A stretch of DNA of 64,000 nucleotides from Streptomyces monomycini. GTDB taxonomy: Bacteria; Actinomycetota; Actinomycetes; Streptomycetales; Streptomycetaceae. Positions within the stretch are counted from its first letter, which is position 1. The number at the start of each line of letters is the position of its first letter. The notes under the pieces are model-generated. The model was not told the origin of the DNA, made no database searches, and saw only the letters and a list, made by a program, of their open reading frames with translations. The position numbers and the translations under genes are program-made. Where the stretch lies: assembly GCF_022271435.1 (NCBI RefSeq), contig NZ_JAFIQY010000018.1:1-64000 (forward strand). Reading direction: 5' to 3'. This document shows, one piece after another, positions 17,437 through 26,089 of the stretch.

Positions 17437-18360
17437 GTGTCCGAGAACTCCGCCGCCCCGGCCCCCACCCCCGAATCCGGCCCCGCCGCCCAGCCCGGCC
17501 CGGCCGCCGAGCCCCGCCCTGCCTTCACCCCCGCCCCCGCCTGCGGCCCCGACGCCGCGCACACGGGCGAGCGTCCCGGGCAGGACGACGCAGCACCGGC
17601 CCCGGCGCACCAGCAGGCGTCCCGCCCCGCCCCCAAGCCGATGTTCCCCGACGGCACCGGCCCGGCGGCCGACCCGGCCGGTTCGCACCACGAGCGGCGG
17701 ATCCGTTCCTTCCAGCCGCGCCGCAGCCGGGTCTCCCCCGGCCAGGCGGACGCCCTGCGACGCCTGTGGCCCCAGTGGGGCCTGGACATCGACGGCCTCT
17801 CCCGGATCGACCTGGACAAGCTCTTCGAGGGCCGTCCGGTCGTCCTGGAAATCGGCTTCGGCATGGGCGAGGCCACGGCACAGATGGCCGCCGCCGACCC
17901 GGACACCGGCATCCTCGCCTGCGACGTCCACACCCCGGGCCAGGGCAACCTGCTCGGCCTCGCGGAACGCAACGGCCTGTCCAACATCCGGGTGGCCAAC
18001 GGCGACGCGATCATCCTGCTCCGCGAGATGCTCGCCCCCGCCTCCCTCGCCGGCCTGCGTGTCTACTTCCCGGACCCCTGGCCCAAGAAGCGCCACCACA
18101 AGCGCCGACTGATCCAGCCCGAGTTCCTCTCCCTGGTCACCACGCGTCTCGCCCCGGGCGCCCTGGTCCACTGCGCGACCGACTGGGAGCCGTACGCCGA
18201 GCAGATGCTGGACGTCCTCTCCGCCGAGCCCACCCTCGCCAACGAGCATTCCGGCTACGCCCCCCGCCCGGACTTCCGCCCCTTCACCAAGTTCGAGGGA
18301 CAGGGACTGGACAAGGGCCACGTCGTCCACGACCTCCTCTTCCGGCGGCTCCCGGCATAG
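17437..18360 (+). CDS. trmB: tRNA (guanosine(46)-N7)-methyltransferase
   Basis: This 307-residue SAM-dependent enzyme methylates N7 of guanosine 46 in the tRNA variable loop. The first 85 residues are an Ala/Pro-rich extension typical of actinobacterial copies. The SAM-binding motif EIGFGMGE is at 138-145 and the diagnostic TrmB segment FPDPWPKKRH at 211-220. The C-terminal substrate region has CATDWEPYAEQM and TKFEGQG. The GTG start at 17437 is followed within 28 bp of the stop by the PrsW-like gene, so the two may be co-transcribed. It is confidently assigned; the long N-terminus could be shorter if an internal start is used, for example at Met69. Confidence 0.95.
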   Translation: MSENSAAPAPTPESGPAAQPGPAAEPRPAFTPAPACGPDAAHTGERPGQDDAAPAPAHQQASRPAPKPMFPDGTGPAADPAGSHHERRIRSFQPRRSRVSPGQADALRRLWPQWGLDIDGLSRIDLDKLFEGRPVVLEIGFGMGEATAQMAAADPDTGILACDVHTPGQGNLLGLAERNGLSNIRVANGDAIILLREMLAPASLAGLRVYFPDPWPKKRHHKRRLIQPEFLSLVTTRLAPGALVHCATDWEPYAEQMLDVLSAEPTLANEHSGYAPRPDFRPFTKFEGQGLDKGHVVHDLLFRRLPA

Positions 18361-18388
18361 TCCACCCCGCGGTGGTTAGGGTCGATGG

Positions 18389-19732
18389 GTGAATCCGCCG
18401 CAGCCGCCTCCGCTTCCGCCGAAACCGGCGTACGCGCCCGATCCGCGCTACGCCGCCCCCGCCGCGTCGCCCGCGGCGGCGCAGTGGCACTGCACACCGC
18501 GCCGCCGCCCGGCGCCCTGGCACAGCAAGACGGCACGTGCCGTCGCTCTCTTCTCGCTCCTCGCCCTCTCCGGCGTGACCATCCTGGCGATGGTCCGCCA
18601 GCAGACCGGCACCCAGGGCTTCCTCGTCGGCCTCGGGCTGGCGGTCTTCCCCGTACCCGTCCTCATAGCCGCCTTCTGCTGGCTGGACCGCATAGACCCC
18701 GAACCACGCCGCAACCTGCTCTTCGCCTTCGCCTGGGGCGCCTGCGCCGCCACCCTCGTAGCGCTCCTGGCCAACGGTTTCGCCACGAACTGGCTGGAGA
18801 ACAACCTCTCCACCCTCTCCCCCGACGACGCCAAGACCTGGGGCGCGACCGTCTTCGCCCCCGTCATCGAAGAGACCGTCAAGGCCGCTGCCGTCCTCCT
18901 CCTCTTCCTCTTCCGCCGCCAGAACTTCGACGGCATCACGGACGGCCTCGTCCTGGCCGGCATCACGGCCACCGGTTTCGCCTTCACCGAGAACGTTCTC
19001 TACCTGGGCAACGCCTTCGGCCAGGACCAGTCCCTCGGCCACACCGGCCTCGACTCCCTGACCGCCGCGACCTTCTTCGTACGCATCATCCTCTCGCCGT
19101 TCGCCCACCCCCTCTTCACCATGCTCACCGGCCTGGCCTTCGGCATAGCCGCGACCAGCTACCCCCACCGCCGGCCGCTGCGCCTGGCCCTGCCCTTCGT
19201 CGGCCTGGCCACCGCCGTCCTCCTGCACGCCATCTGGAACGCCGCCACCACCCTCGGCGACCTCGGCTTCATCACCGTCTACGGCCTCTTCATGCTGCCG
19301 GTCTTCGCCGCCCTGACCTGGCTCGCCGTCTGGACCCGCCACCGCGAGCTCCTCGCCCTGCGCACCTACCTCCCCCCGTACGTCACCACCGGCTGGCTCT
19401 CCCCCACCGAACCGATCTCCCTCTCCTCCCTCAAGACCCGCTCCCTGGCCCGCGACATAGCCCGCCGCACCCACGGCCCCGCCGCCGCCCGCGCCGTAAC
19501 GGAATACACCGCCGTAGCCACCTCCCTGGCCTTCCTCCGCCGCCGAGCCCACCGCACGGGCCCCACCCCGGACTTCCCCACTCAGGAACGCGCTCTCCTG
19601 AACCACCTGTGGCACCACAGGGCCGTGGCCCATCCGGCGCTGCTACAGGCACTGCAAGTGACACATCGGCCGGTGCCCAGCCAGGCATCATGGCTTCCAG
19701 ACGGCGGGCACATGCCGCCCTACGGCCGGTGA
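18389..19732 (+). CDS. PrsW-family intramembrane metalloprotease
   Basis: This 447-residue membrane protein has about eight hydrophobic segments between residues 50 and 330. It carries the PrsW signature: EETVK at 161-165 in one helix, FTENVLY at 199-205 in the next, and a conserved His in LHAIWNA near residue 275. In Bacillus PrsW begins the cleavage of an anti-sigma factor (site-1). In Streptomyces the substrate is not established. The GTG start at 18389 lies 28 bp after trmB. The C-terminal 110 residues are cytoplasmic and Arg-rich. A link to the membrane-tethered sigma factor nearby is possible but speculative. Confidence 0.87.
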   Translation: MNPPQPPPLPPKPAYAPDPRYAAPAASPAAAQWHCTPRRRPAPWHSKTARAVALFSLLALSGVTILAMVRQQTGTQGFLVGLGLAVFPVPVLIAAFCWLDRIDPEPRRNLLFAFAWGACAATLVALLANGFATNWLENNLSTLSPDDAKTWGATVFAPVIEETVKAAAVLLLFLFRRQNFDGITDGLVLAGITATGFAFTENVLYLGNAFGQDQSLGHTGLDSLTAATFFVRIILSPFAHPLFTMLTGLAFGIAATSYPHRRPLRLALPFVGLATAVLLHAIWNAATTLGDLGFITVYGLFMLPVFAALTWLAVWTRHRELLALRTYLPPYVTTGWLSPTEPISLSSLKTRSLARDIARRTHGPAAARAVTEYTAVATSLAFLRRRAHRTGPTPDFPTQERALLNHLWHHRAVAHPALLQALQVTHRPVPSQASWLPDGGHMPPYGR

Positions 19733-19753
19733 CATCAGGCCCAGGGATGTGAT

Positions 19754-19839
19754 CGGAACTTGCCTGGAGCCGGACAGCGGAACACGCCAAGTTCCGCCTA
19801 TGGCAGGCTCAAGAGCCTGACGCTGGTGTGGCGCCAGCG
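19754..19839 (+). promoter_or_regulatory. Cluster of three inverted repeats before NaeI-like gene
   Basis: Three perfect inverted repeats lie in the 125-bp gap: CGGAACTTG (19754-19762) with CAAGTTCCG (19788-19796); CAGGCTC-AA-GAGCCTG (19804-19819); and CGCTGG (19821-19826) with CCAGCG (19834-19839). One may terminate prsW transcription; the ones near the start could be operators for the endonuclease gene. No control-protein gene is adjacent. Confidence 0.5.
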
Positions 19840-19857
19840 CATTGGTGAGGTGACGTC

Positions 19858-20835
19858 GTGTTTCCGCTCGACCATTCGGCCGCTTCCAACACCGTGGCCG
19901 CAGCCCTAGCCGGATCGGACAGCGGACTCGTCGCTGTGCGCGAGCATCTCCGGCAGCTCGATCCTCAAGGCGAGCGATTCGCCCGAGTGCTGCGTGACAC
20001 CATCGACCAGCTGCTCAACGGTGAGGTCACAGGACGCTACGACTGGAAGACACTGTCCAAGACGGAGAAGACACACGCTGGTTCGATCGTCGAGATCAAC
20101 TTGCAGCGCGAGTTCGGCTTCGATGACGGTGACGTCACTGATTACCGGATAGCCGGGGTCCAGGTCGACTGCAAATACTCTCAGCAGTTCGGCGGGTGGA
20201 TGATCCCGCCCGAAGCGGAGAACCACATCTGTCTGCTGGTCTGGGCCGACGATGAGCAGAGCCGCTGGAGCGCAGGACTGCTCCGGATTCGCCCGGAACT
20301 GCTGAATAGAGGCAATAACCGCGACCGTAAGCTGACCATCAAGGCCGAGCACCGCAACAAGATCTACTGGCTTTGGCGGGACGCTCCGCTGCCGGAGAAC
20401 GTGCTGCTGCACCTGGACCAGGCAACCCGGGACAAGATCCTCGGTCCGTCCTCAGGCCAGACGCGAGTCAATGAGCTCTTCCGCCGCGTTCAGATGCGCC
20501 CCATCGGCAGAGGCGTGGTGCGTACTGTCGCCCAGCAGAGCGACTACATGGCCCGGGTCCGAGAGGCGAAGGGCCGTGCGCGGACAGTCCTGCGCGAAGC
20601 CGGGATTCTCATCCCGGGGCACTACAGCAGCCACCAGGCCGTGGCACGCGGACTCGGCGCCCCTGTGCCACGGGTCGGTGAACTCGTCAGTTTCCGGGTA
20701 GCTGAAGCGGCCGCTCACCACGCAGGCCTCCCGCGTGTAATCCTCGATAACCGGGCGTGGGTCCTTGCGACCCCGGAGGACCCGCCCCAGCCAGCGCCCT
20801 TCCTTCCGAAGCACACTGAGAAGAACCGTGACTGA
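19858..20835 (+). CDS. NaeI-family type IIE restriction endonuclease
   Basis: This 325-residue protein matches NaeI, which cleaves GCCGGC and needs a second bound site as effector. The catalytic residues described for NaeI (Glu70, Asp86, Asp95, Lys97) have exact equivalents at a constant offset of nine: Glu79, Asp95, Asp104 and Lys106, in VEINLQREF, TDYRIAG and VDCKYS. The ligase-like segment around Leu43 of NaeI corresponds to QLLNGEVTGR (51-60), and Leu52 is retained, so it is not expected to be a topoisomerase. The C-terminal half (VNELFRRVQMRPIGRGVVRT) fits the effector-binding domain. The GTG start at 19858 has GTGAGGTG upstream. It overlaps vsr by 8 bp. Family is firm; recognition of GCCGGC is inferred. 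Confidence 0.92.
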   Translation: MFPLDHSAASNTVAAALAGSDSGLVAVREHLRQLDPQGERFARVLRDTIDQLLNGEVTGRYDWKTLSKTEKTHAGSIVEINLQREFGFDDGDVTDYRIAGVQVDCKYSQQFGGWMIPPEAENHICLLVWADDEQSRWSAGLLRIRPELLNRGNNRDRKLTIKAEHRNKIYWLWRDAPLPENVLLHLDQATRDKILGPSSGQTRVNELFRRVQMRPIGRGVVRTVAQQSDYMARVREAKGRARTVLREAGILIPGHYSSHQAVARGLGAPVPRVGELVSFRVAEAAAHHAGLPRVILDNRAWVLATPEDPPQPAPFLPKHTEKNRD

Positions 20836-21316
20836 CGAGAACCGCTCTGATCAGAGGCAGCCCTCTAACGGCGATGTCTGGACCCCGCCGGACGGCTCCT
20901 GGGCGTCATCCGCCGCCCGGCGGCGGAACATGCAGGCCATCCGGAGCCGGGACACCAAGCCGGAGCAGCTCATCCGGCGGCTCGTGCACGCGCAAGGGCT
21001 CCGGTACCGCGTAGCGGCCAGGCCTGTCGCGGACCTTCGCCGGACAGCAGACATGGTCTTCCGTCCGGCGAAGGTCGCGGTGTTCATCGACGGCTGTTAC
21101 TGGCACGGGTGCCCGGAACACTATGTGCCGCCGAAGACCAACCAGGGGTACTGGTCAGACAAGGTGGCACGGAACATGGCGCGCGACCGGGACACTGACC
21201 AGCGGCTCACCGAAGCGGGGTGGACCATCCTCCGGTTCTGGGAGCACGAGTCACCGGGCGACTGCGCCCTCAAGATCGCCAGTACGGTCAGCAGGCTCCG
21301 CGGAGATCAGCGCTGA
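20828..21316 (+). CDS. vsr: Very-short-patch mismatch-repair endonuclease (Vsr)
   Basis: This 162-residue nuclease nicks next to T:G mismatches formed when 5-methylcytosine deaminates. Characteristic segments are RNMQAIRSRDTKPE (33-46), the active-site strand RTADMVF with Asp75, and FIDGCYWHGCPEH (86-98) with conserved His and Cys residues. NMARDRDTDQRLTEAGW follows (about 116-132). The start is GTG at 20828, within the stop region of the NaeI-like gene (GTGACTGA), implying translational coupling. Its 3' end overlaps the convergent methyltransferase gene by 66 bp. It would protect sites methylated by that enzyme from C-to-T mutation. Partnership with this methyltransferase is inferred from the neighbourhood. 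Confidence 0.92.
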   Translation: MTDENRSDQRQPSNGDVWTPPDGSWASSAARRRNMQAIRSRDTKPEQLIRRLVHAQGLRYRVAARPVADLRRTADMVFRPAKVAVFIDGCYWHGCPEHYVPPKTNQGYWSDKVARNMARDRDTDQRLTEAGWTILRFWEHESPGDCALKIASTVSRLRGDQR

Positions 21317-22471
21317 CTGTTCAGGAATCTCGAAAAGGGCTGCCTCTCGTGCCCTTCTCGCCGCCTCAGCTTCCAGGACCGCTTCCCGCTCCAAGGTCTC
21401 TTCCACGGGGAAGGGAGCCTTCATACCCTTCTCCAGGGCGATGATGATCTGCTCACCGATGGCTCGCGCGACCGGCGGCGGGAAAGCATTACCGACCTGG
21501 CGGTACGCCGCTGTCTTGCGGCCGAAGAACTTCCACTGTTCCGGGAAACCCTGGATGATCGCTGCCTGGGTGACGGTCAGCTTCGGACCGATCAGGTTGC
21601 CCTGCCCGTCCACGCTGTAAAGGTCCCGGACCGGGTCCTTCATCTCCTTGGGGTCATTGGCCACCCCCATGGCATCGACTCCGAGCTTGAGCCATGCCTT
21701 CTTGGCCCGTGTAGGGCCAAGATCCGCGCCGCCATGCTTCTTGGACCCGCCCACCAGCGTAGGCGCTACACCGGTGACAGCTTTGCCGTACCAGCGCTTG
21801 TATGCACTCCGGCCCTCTTCGGAGTTGCCGAAGCGCTTCTTCATCGTGGGCGCGAGAGCCTTCGCCACCGTCACCAGTTCGATCTTCTCCGGGTCCGGCC
21901 AGGTGAAGTGGCCGGCAAACTCCGGACGCACCGCGACGAGGATCGCACGCGGCCTGAGCTGCGGTACCCCATAGTCGCGGGCCTCGATCACCCGCCAGCC
22001 GCAAATGACGTAGCCCTCGTCCCGAAGGCGCGCTTTGATCTCGTTGCGGTAGGTCTCGAACTTCTTCGGCGGTTCGAGCAGACCTCGCACGTTCTCGATC
22101 ATGACGGCGTTGGGCTTCAGATAGCTCACCAGGTCGAGCATGACGGGAAACAGATCACGCTCGTCATCCCGGCCCAGCTGCTTGCCCGCGGCCGAAAAGG
22201 GCGGGCACGGCACGCCGCCGGCCAGGAGATCGAGGGAACCGGGTTCCAGCTCAAGGTCAGCCGGGTCGAACTCCGTCAGGTCAGCTGGAATGACTCTGCA
22301 GTCGCCCCAGCCGTTCTTCTCCGTGACATTGAGCTTCAGCGTCTCGCACGCGTGCTTGTCGATCTCGATCAGTGCGTGGTGACGGAAACCCGCCTGGTGC
22401 AGACCGAGTGCCTGCCCCCCGGCCCCAGCGCAGATCTCCACAGAGGTGAACTTGGACTCAGTGCGGGTCAT
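21251..22471 (-). CDS. C5-cytosine DNA methyltransferase (M.NaeI-like)
   Basis: This 406-residue enzyme methylates cytosine at C5 in DNA. Motif I is EICAGAGGQALGLHQAGF (residues 12-29). Motif IV is GGVPCPPFSAAGKQ with catalytic Cys89, motif VI is ENVRG (126-130) and motif VIII is QLRPRAILVA. Between these and motif X (QVGNAFPPPVARAIG) lies the target-recognition domain, with TLVGGSKKHGGADLG. The ATG at 22471 has AGGAGG directly upstream. A C-terminal tail of about 65 residues is Glu/Ala-rich and charged, and its gene segment overlaps vsr. It is presumably the cognate protector for the NaeI-like nuclease. Specificity for GCCGGC is not demonstrable here. Confidence 0.94.
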   Translation of the reverse strand: MTRTESKFTSVEICAGAGGQALGLHQAGFRHHALIEIDKHACETLKLNVTEKNGWGDCRVIPADLTEFDPADLELEPGSLDLLAGGVPCPPFSAAGKQLGRDDERDLFPVMLDLVSYLKPNAVMIENVRGLLEPPKKFETYRNEIKARLRDEGYVICGWRVIEARDYGVPQLRPRAILVAVRPEFAGHFTWPDPEKIELVTVAKALAPTMKKRFGNSEEGRSAYKRWYGKAVTGVAPTLVGGSKKHGGADLGPTRAKKAWLKLGVDAMGVANDPKEMKDPVRDLYSVDGQGNLIGPKLTVTQAAIIQGFPEQWKFFGRKTAAYRQVGNAFPPPVARAIGEQIIIALEKGMKAPFPVEETLEREAVLEAEAARRAREAALFEIPEQSALISAEPADRTGDLEGAVAR

Positions 22472-22790
22472 GCACCCTCCTTCCTACGTGCCACGGCGGA
22501 CACAGCTTGCAGTCCGCCCTCACAGAGGGTGACAGACGCCACTGACAACGGCTCGGCCCCGGCAACAACTCGGCCTCCACTAGTGTGCGGCACTCGTTCG
22601 CGCCGCTGCTGCCATCACAGACAACGCAGCGAACGCCTCTCAGTATTGCCGCAACCGCATCCCAGCAACGTTTAGGGAGCCGGTGGCACAGACCGAGAGT
22701 CACGTACCGAAGGACATCATGATGCACTCAGCCGGCACTCTTCATCGCTTCGCGGTAGCCGCCACCGCGATACGGAGAATCCGCTTCGGC
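22472..22790. other. Intergenic region: methyltransferase promoter
   Basis: This 319-bp gap separates the methyltransferase from the helicase operon on the same strand. It is less GC-rich than the backbone and should contain the methyltransferase promoter and the 3' end of the helicase transcript. No coding frame or clear hairpin is evident. Confidence 0.45.
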
Positions 22791-24617
22791 TCACTCCCGC
22801 CCGGCGGTGCCCAGGTGCCGCAGCAGTGCCTGGACGTCCGCAGCGTCCATGCCGCCGGCAACTGAGGGCTCTTCTTGCAGGTCAGCGAGCTGCCTAACGG
22901 AGGGGTCGTCGAGGATGCCGCCCATGAACTCCAGTTTTTCCTCCATGCGGCGGGCCACGACCTCGTCAACCGTCCCGGTAGCGGCAAGCACCGTGACACG
23001 CGTCTCAGTACCCGGCGCGAGCCCCAGCCGGTGGATGCGGTCCAGACTCTGCAGGAACCGCCCGGCCATGAAATCGCGGTCCACGTAGATCGCGTCGTGA
23101 CACACCTGGTGAAGGCTAATGCCTTCGCCCAGGGTCGCCGGGTTGGACAGCAGCACCATGCAGTCCGGATCATTCCGGAAGCGGTGGATCTGCTCCTCAC
23201 GGTCAGCTGTGCCCCCGTGGACCACAGCCGGCCCATAATCGGCGAACAGGTGCTCCATCGTGGTCAGGCTGCGCACGAAGGTGGACCATACGAGGGTCTT
23301 CCGGCCAGCGGCCGCGTTCTCGGCCAGCAGACTCAGCGCCTCCGAGTACTTCGGGGATACCTCGTAGCTGGGCAGGTCCCGCATCAGCTCGTACAGCGAA
23401 TCGCCTTCTGGAACGTCCAGTGGCGGCACCTGGTAGGCGAGGGGCTCGTACTTGCTGCTGCCTTCCCGCAGCAGCGCGGGGCTGGTGGCAGCCATGAGGA
23501 GCCGCATAAGCGCCTTGCCCAGAGCGTCGAAGTCATCGCGTGATGTCTCGGCTCTGGCGGTGTAGCGGCCGATCAGTGCGTCGTAGATCTCGCGATGCAG
23601 GCCAGGGAGGTCTACGTAGCGGATCCTGGTCTCATAAGGGGGCAGTCCGAGCTCATGCTTAGTGGTACGGGTGAAGAGCGGGCGCAGAATCTTGCTGGCG
23701 TACGCCAGGTCTCCGCCGTCTACCGCACTGGTCACTACCCGCCTGCCGTGCCCAGGCCAGACGAAGGAAAGCAGGTTCTCCAGGTCCCGGGCCCCGTTCG
23801 GAGCCGGCGTACCGGTCAGGATGAGCCGACGGCGGCTGAGGGGGCCCAGGAGCATGCAGGCGCTTCCATAGACACCATTCGCGCCCAGCTTCATCCTGTG
23901 CGCTTCATCCAGGATCACCATGGACGGGGCCGCCCGGAGCCAGGACGTGAGCTGGGCCAGCGAGCGGTCCAGCCGTTCGTAGTTCACGAGCAGCAGTTCC
24001 GTGCCGAGGTCAGGGCTCTTGGCCATGACCTCGGCGGCGAGCGGCTCCTCGAAGCAAGCCGCGCTCTCGAAAAGCCACGACTCATAGGCTGACTTCGGGC
24101 TGACCACGAGGAGCCGCCGGACTTCTCCCCGAGCTCTCATCGCCGCGTAGACCGCCAGCCCGACGCGGGTCTTTCCGGCCCCCGGGACGCTGAAGTTCGC
24201 TCCGTGCCGCATCGACAGCAGGTGTGCGATGTCGCGCCGCTGGAAGGACGTGAGGTCAGCCTTCCAGCCGGCGCCCAGCAAGGAAGTGACATCGTCTGCG
24301 GTGACTGCCGCGCCGCCCTCGCCGGCCAGTGCCTGCTCGGCGGCCTCGGCATCGTCCAGCACACTGCCGACGAGGTCAGCCAGCGTCGCTTCCCACTCGA
24401 CATCTTCCGGGACCGGCCAGGTGCCCAGCGCTTCCAGGCCGACCAGGAAGTCATCGAGATCGACTTCCACAGCCAGCGGGCCGCTCCGCGTACTGGCGGG
24501 GAACCAGCCCGCCAGCTGCGTGAGGTCGCTCTGGTGTGCTGGGCTTACCCGCAGGGCCGCCTTGGTACGGGTGATGTCGAACCCGATGCGCAGCGACGGC
24601 TCCCGCTTACCCGCCAT
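22791..24617 (-). CDS. SNF2-type superfamily 2 helicase
   Basis: This 608-residue ATPase has the two-RecA layout of SNF2/DEAD-like helicases. After an N-terminal 115 residues, Q-motif-like LTSFQRRDIAHLL (Gln126) precedes motif I FSVPGAGKT (142-150). Motif II DEAH is at 237-240 and motif III is LTGTPAPN (267-274). The second domain includes GRKTLVWSTF, VVHGGTADREEQ, NPATLGEGISLHQ and motif VI QSLDRIHRLG. The ATG at 24617 is 6 bp after the ParB-like stop and preceded by GAGGAG. SNF2 helicases occur in several restriction-associated operons, where they may remodel or translocate on DNA. No nuclease domain is visible in the protein itself. Role is inferred from location beside the restriction genes. 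Confidence 0.88.
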   Translation of the reverse strand: MAGKREPSLRIGFDITRTKAALRVSPAHQSDLTQLAGWFPASTRSGPLAVEVDLDDFLVGLEALGTWPVPEDVEWEATLADLVGSVLDDAEAAEQALAGEGGAAVTADDVTSLLGAGWKADLTSFQRRDIAHLLSMRHGANFSVPGAGKTRVGLAVYAAMRARGEVRRLLVVSPKSAYESWLFESAACFEEPLAAEVMAKSPDLGTELLLVNYERLDRSLAQLTSWLRAAPSMVILDEAHRMKLGANGVYGSACMLLGPLSRRRLILTGTPAPNGARDLENLLSFVWPGHGRRVVTSAVDGGDLAYASKILRPLFTRTTKHELGLPPYETRIRYVDLPGLHREIYDALIGRYTARAETSRDDFDALGKALMRLLMAATSPALLREGSSKYEPLAYQVPPLDVPEGDSLYELMRDLPSYEVSPKYSEALSLLAENAAAGRKTLVWSTFVRSLTTMEHLFADYGPAVVHGGTADREEQIHRFRNDPDCMVLLSNPATLGEGISLHQVCHDAIYVDRDFMAGRFLQSLDRIHRLGLAPGTETRVTVLAATGTVDEVVARRMEEKLEFMGGILDDPSVRQLADLQEEPSVAGGMDAADVQALLRHLGTAGRE

Positions 24618-24623
24618 CGGCCG

Positions 24624-26039
24624 TCACTCCTCTTGTTTCACCGCACCCAGCAGCCACTCAACCCCGTCTCCGGGAACCTCGATGCTACGGGCAGACTCGA
24701 CGGCGAGTTTCCCGAGGCTGTCCCGCAGCTTCAGCACCGCTTCGTCGAACGCTTCCTCGTCGAGACTCCGGGAGGCCCTGGCCATCACCAGATCGGTGAT
24801 GCACTGCTCGATGTCCTGGCACGCGTCAGTGATGCGTCCGGGGGCGGCCTGCTTGCGCTTGCGGATACGTGCGTCCTTGCCAGCCGGCGACAGGGCTGCC
24901 TCGAACGCCTCGTAAGCGGCCTTGAAGGTGTGGGTCGCCACCTGCACGCGCTCAGCGGACACACCGGCCGCCGTCGGGCTGACCGCCTTCGCCCGGAGAA
25001 CGGTGTCCGTGAGTGTCCTGGCCACCGTCACACTGGCGTCAGCGGATTTCATCGTCCTGCCAAGCCCGGGAATGGCGACCGAGCCGCTGGTCGATGCCGC
25101 TTCCGCCTTCAGCTCATCAGGCAGTCGCTGGTCCAGGTAGCGACGCGCGAAGTCAGGCTCGATCAGCCGTACGTCTGTCTTGGAGAAGCCGAGGACCATG
25201 GCTGCCAGCCGGTTCTCCTTCATCACGTCAGCGTTGCCCTTGCTGACCCTCGCCTCCTTGACGTACCGGCGGTGAAGCTCGCGCAGCTTCTCCTGGTGCT
25301 GCTCGAAGTCAAGCAGCCGCAGCCCGGTTCCCTCTGTCTTGCTCCGCTCGATGAGGTCACGCAGGCAGGTCAGGATCCACTGGTCCTGCTTGCAGGTCTC
25401 TTCCTTGATCCGGAAGTCACGGGCGATGTCCTTGGCGGAACGGCCGAGCTCAGCCTGCTCATCGATAGCCAGCAGCCGGTTGATGTACGAGTACTCGCGG
25501 CGGTGGTCCTTGCGAAGCTGCAACGACAGCTCTACCGCGTTGACGTCGTCCCATGTACACGACTCCGGAAGCACACCGACTCGGATGTGCGCGACGCCCA
25601 GTTCCTTCAGCGCGGCTCGCCTGGTGTTGCCGTTGACCAGCACGCCATCGCGCGTGATGAGGCCGGGGTCGTTCTGCCGGAAGTCGCGCAGGCTCTCCAT
25701 GAGAGCGATGAAGTCCGGGTCGTCCTTCGACGGATCAGCCGGCAGCGCCTTCAGCAGGAGGTGCAAGTAGCCCTGGCTGTCGTCGCTCCAGGGGTCACTC
25801 TGCAGCTCAGCATCGAGCTGTGGGTCGTGATCACGCTGTGCCCTGATGCGGTGCGTGCCCGGGTTGTAGTAAAGGTCGGCCACCGGCATGTCGATGACCT
25901 CGACGTGCAGGGGCTGGCTCCGCCACTCAACAGTGAGGCTTTCCCTGGTGCCGGCCGCAGACTCAGCCTCCTTCAGCCGCTTCCGGACCAGCTCCTGGTT
26001 AGCCTCCGCCTTTGGCGGTCGTCCGAAGTCCATGCTCAC
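24624..26039 (-). CDS. ParB-like N-terminal-domain protein
   Basis: This 471-residue protein contains a ParB/sulfiredoxin-type domain at about residues 45-160. The diagnostic GLITRDGVLVNGNTRRAAL (126-144) is the nucleotide-binding box of ParB-like proteins. A helical region follows with DIARDFRIKEETCKQ, which may be a helix-turn-helix. The C-terminal 150 residues are helical and charged. The start is GTG at 26039 with AGGAGAACG upstream. It sits between the HNH-like protein (50 bp away) and the helicase (6 bp), so the three form an operon. Similar domains occur in defence proteins that hydrolyse or sense nucleotides (for example DndB- or DUF262-related), but the function here is unknown. It is not a partition protein by context. 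Confidence 0.83.
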   Translation of the reverse strand: MSMDFGRPPKAEANQELVRKRLKEAESAAGTRESLTVEWRSQPLHVEVIDMPVADLYYNPGTHRIRAQRDHDPQLDAELQSDPWSDDSQGYLHLLLKALPADPSKDDPDFIALMESLRDFRQNDPGLITRDGVLVNGNTRRAALKELGVAHIRVGVLPESCTWDDVNAVELSLQLRKDHRREYSYINRLLAIDEQAELGRSAKDIARDFRIKEETCKQDQWILTCLRDLIERSKTEGTGLRLLDFEQHQEKLRELHRRYVKEARVSKGNADVMKENRLAAMVLGFSKTDVRLIEPDFARRYLDQRLPDELKAEAASTSGSVAIPGLGRTMKSADASVTVARTLTDTVLRAKAVSPTAAGVSAERVQVATHTFKAAYEAFEAALSPAGKDARIRKRKQAAPGRITDACQDIEQCITDLVMARASRSLDEEAFDEAVLKLRDSLGKLAVESARSIEVPGDGVEWLLGAVKQEE

Positions 26040-26089
26040 GTTCCGTTCTCCTGGCTCTCAACAATCACAGGGCCTGCCAGCCGGCGCGG

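Noticed and set aside
24624..26039. Chromosome or plasmid partition ParB
   Set aside because: No ParA partner or parS-like sites; it sits in an operon with a helicase and an HNH-like protein.
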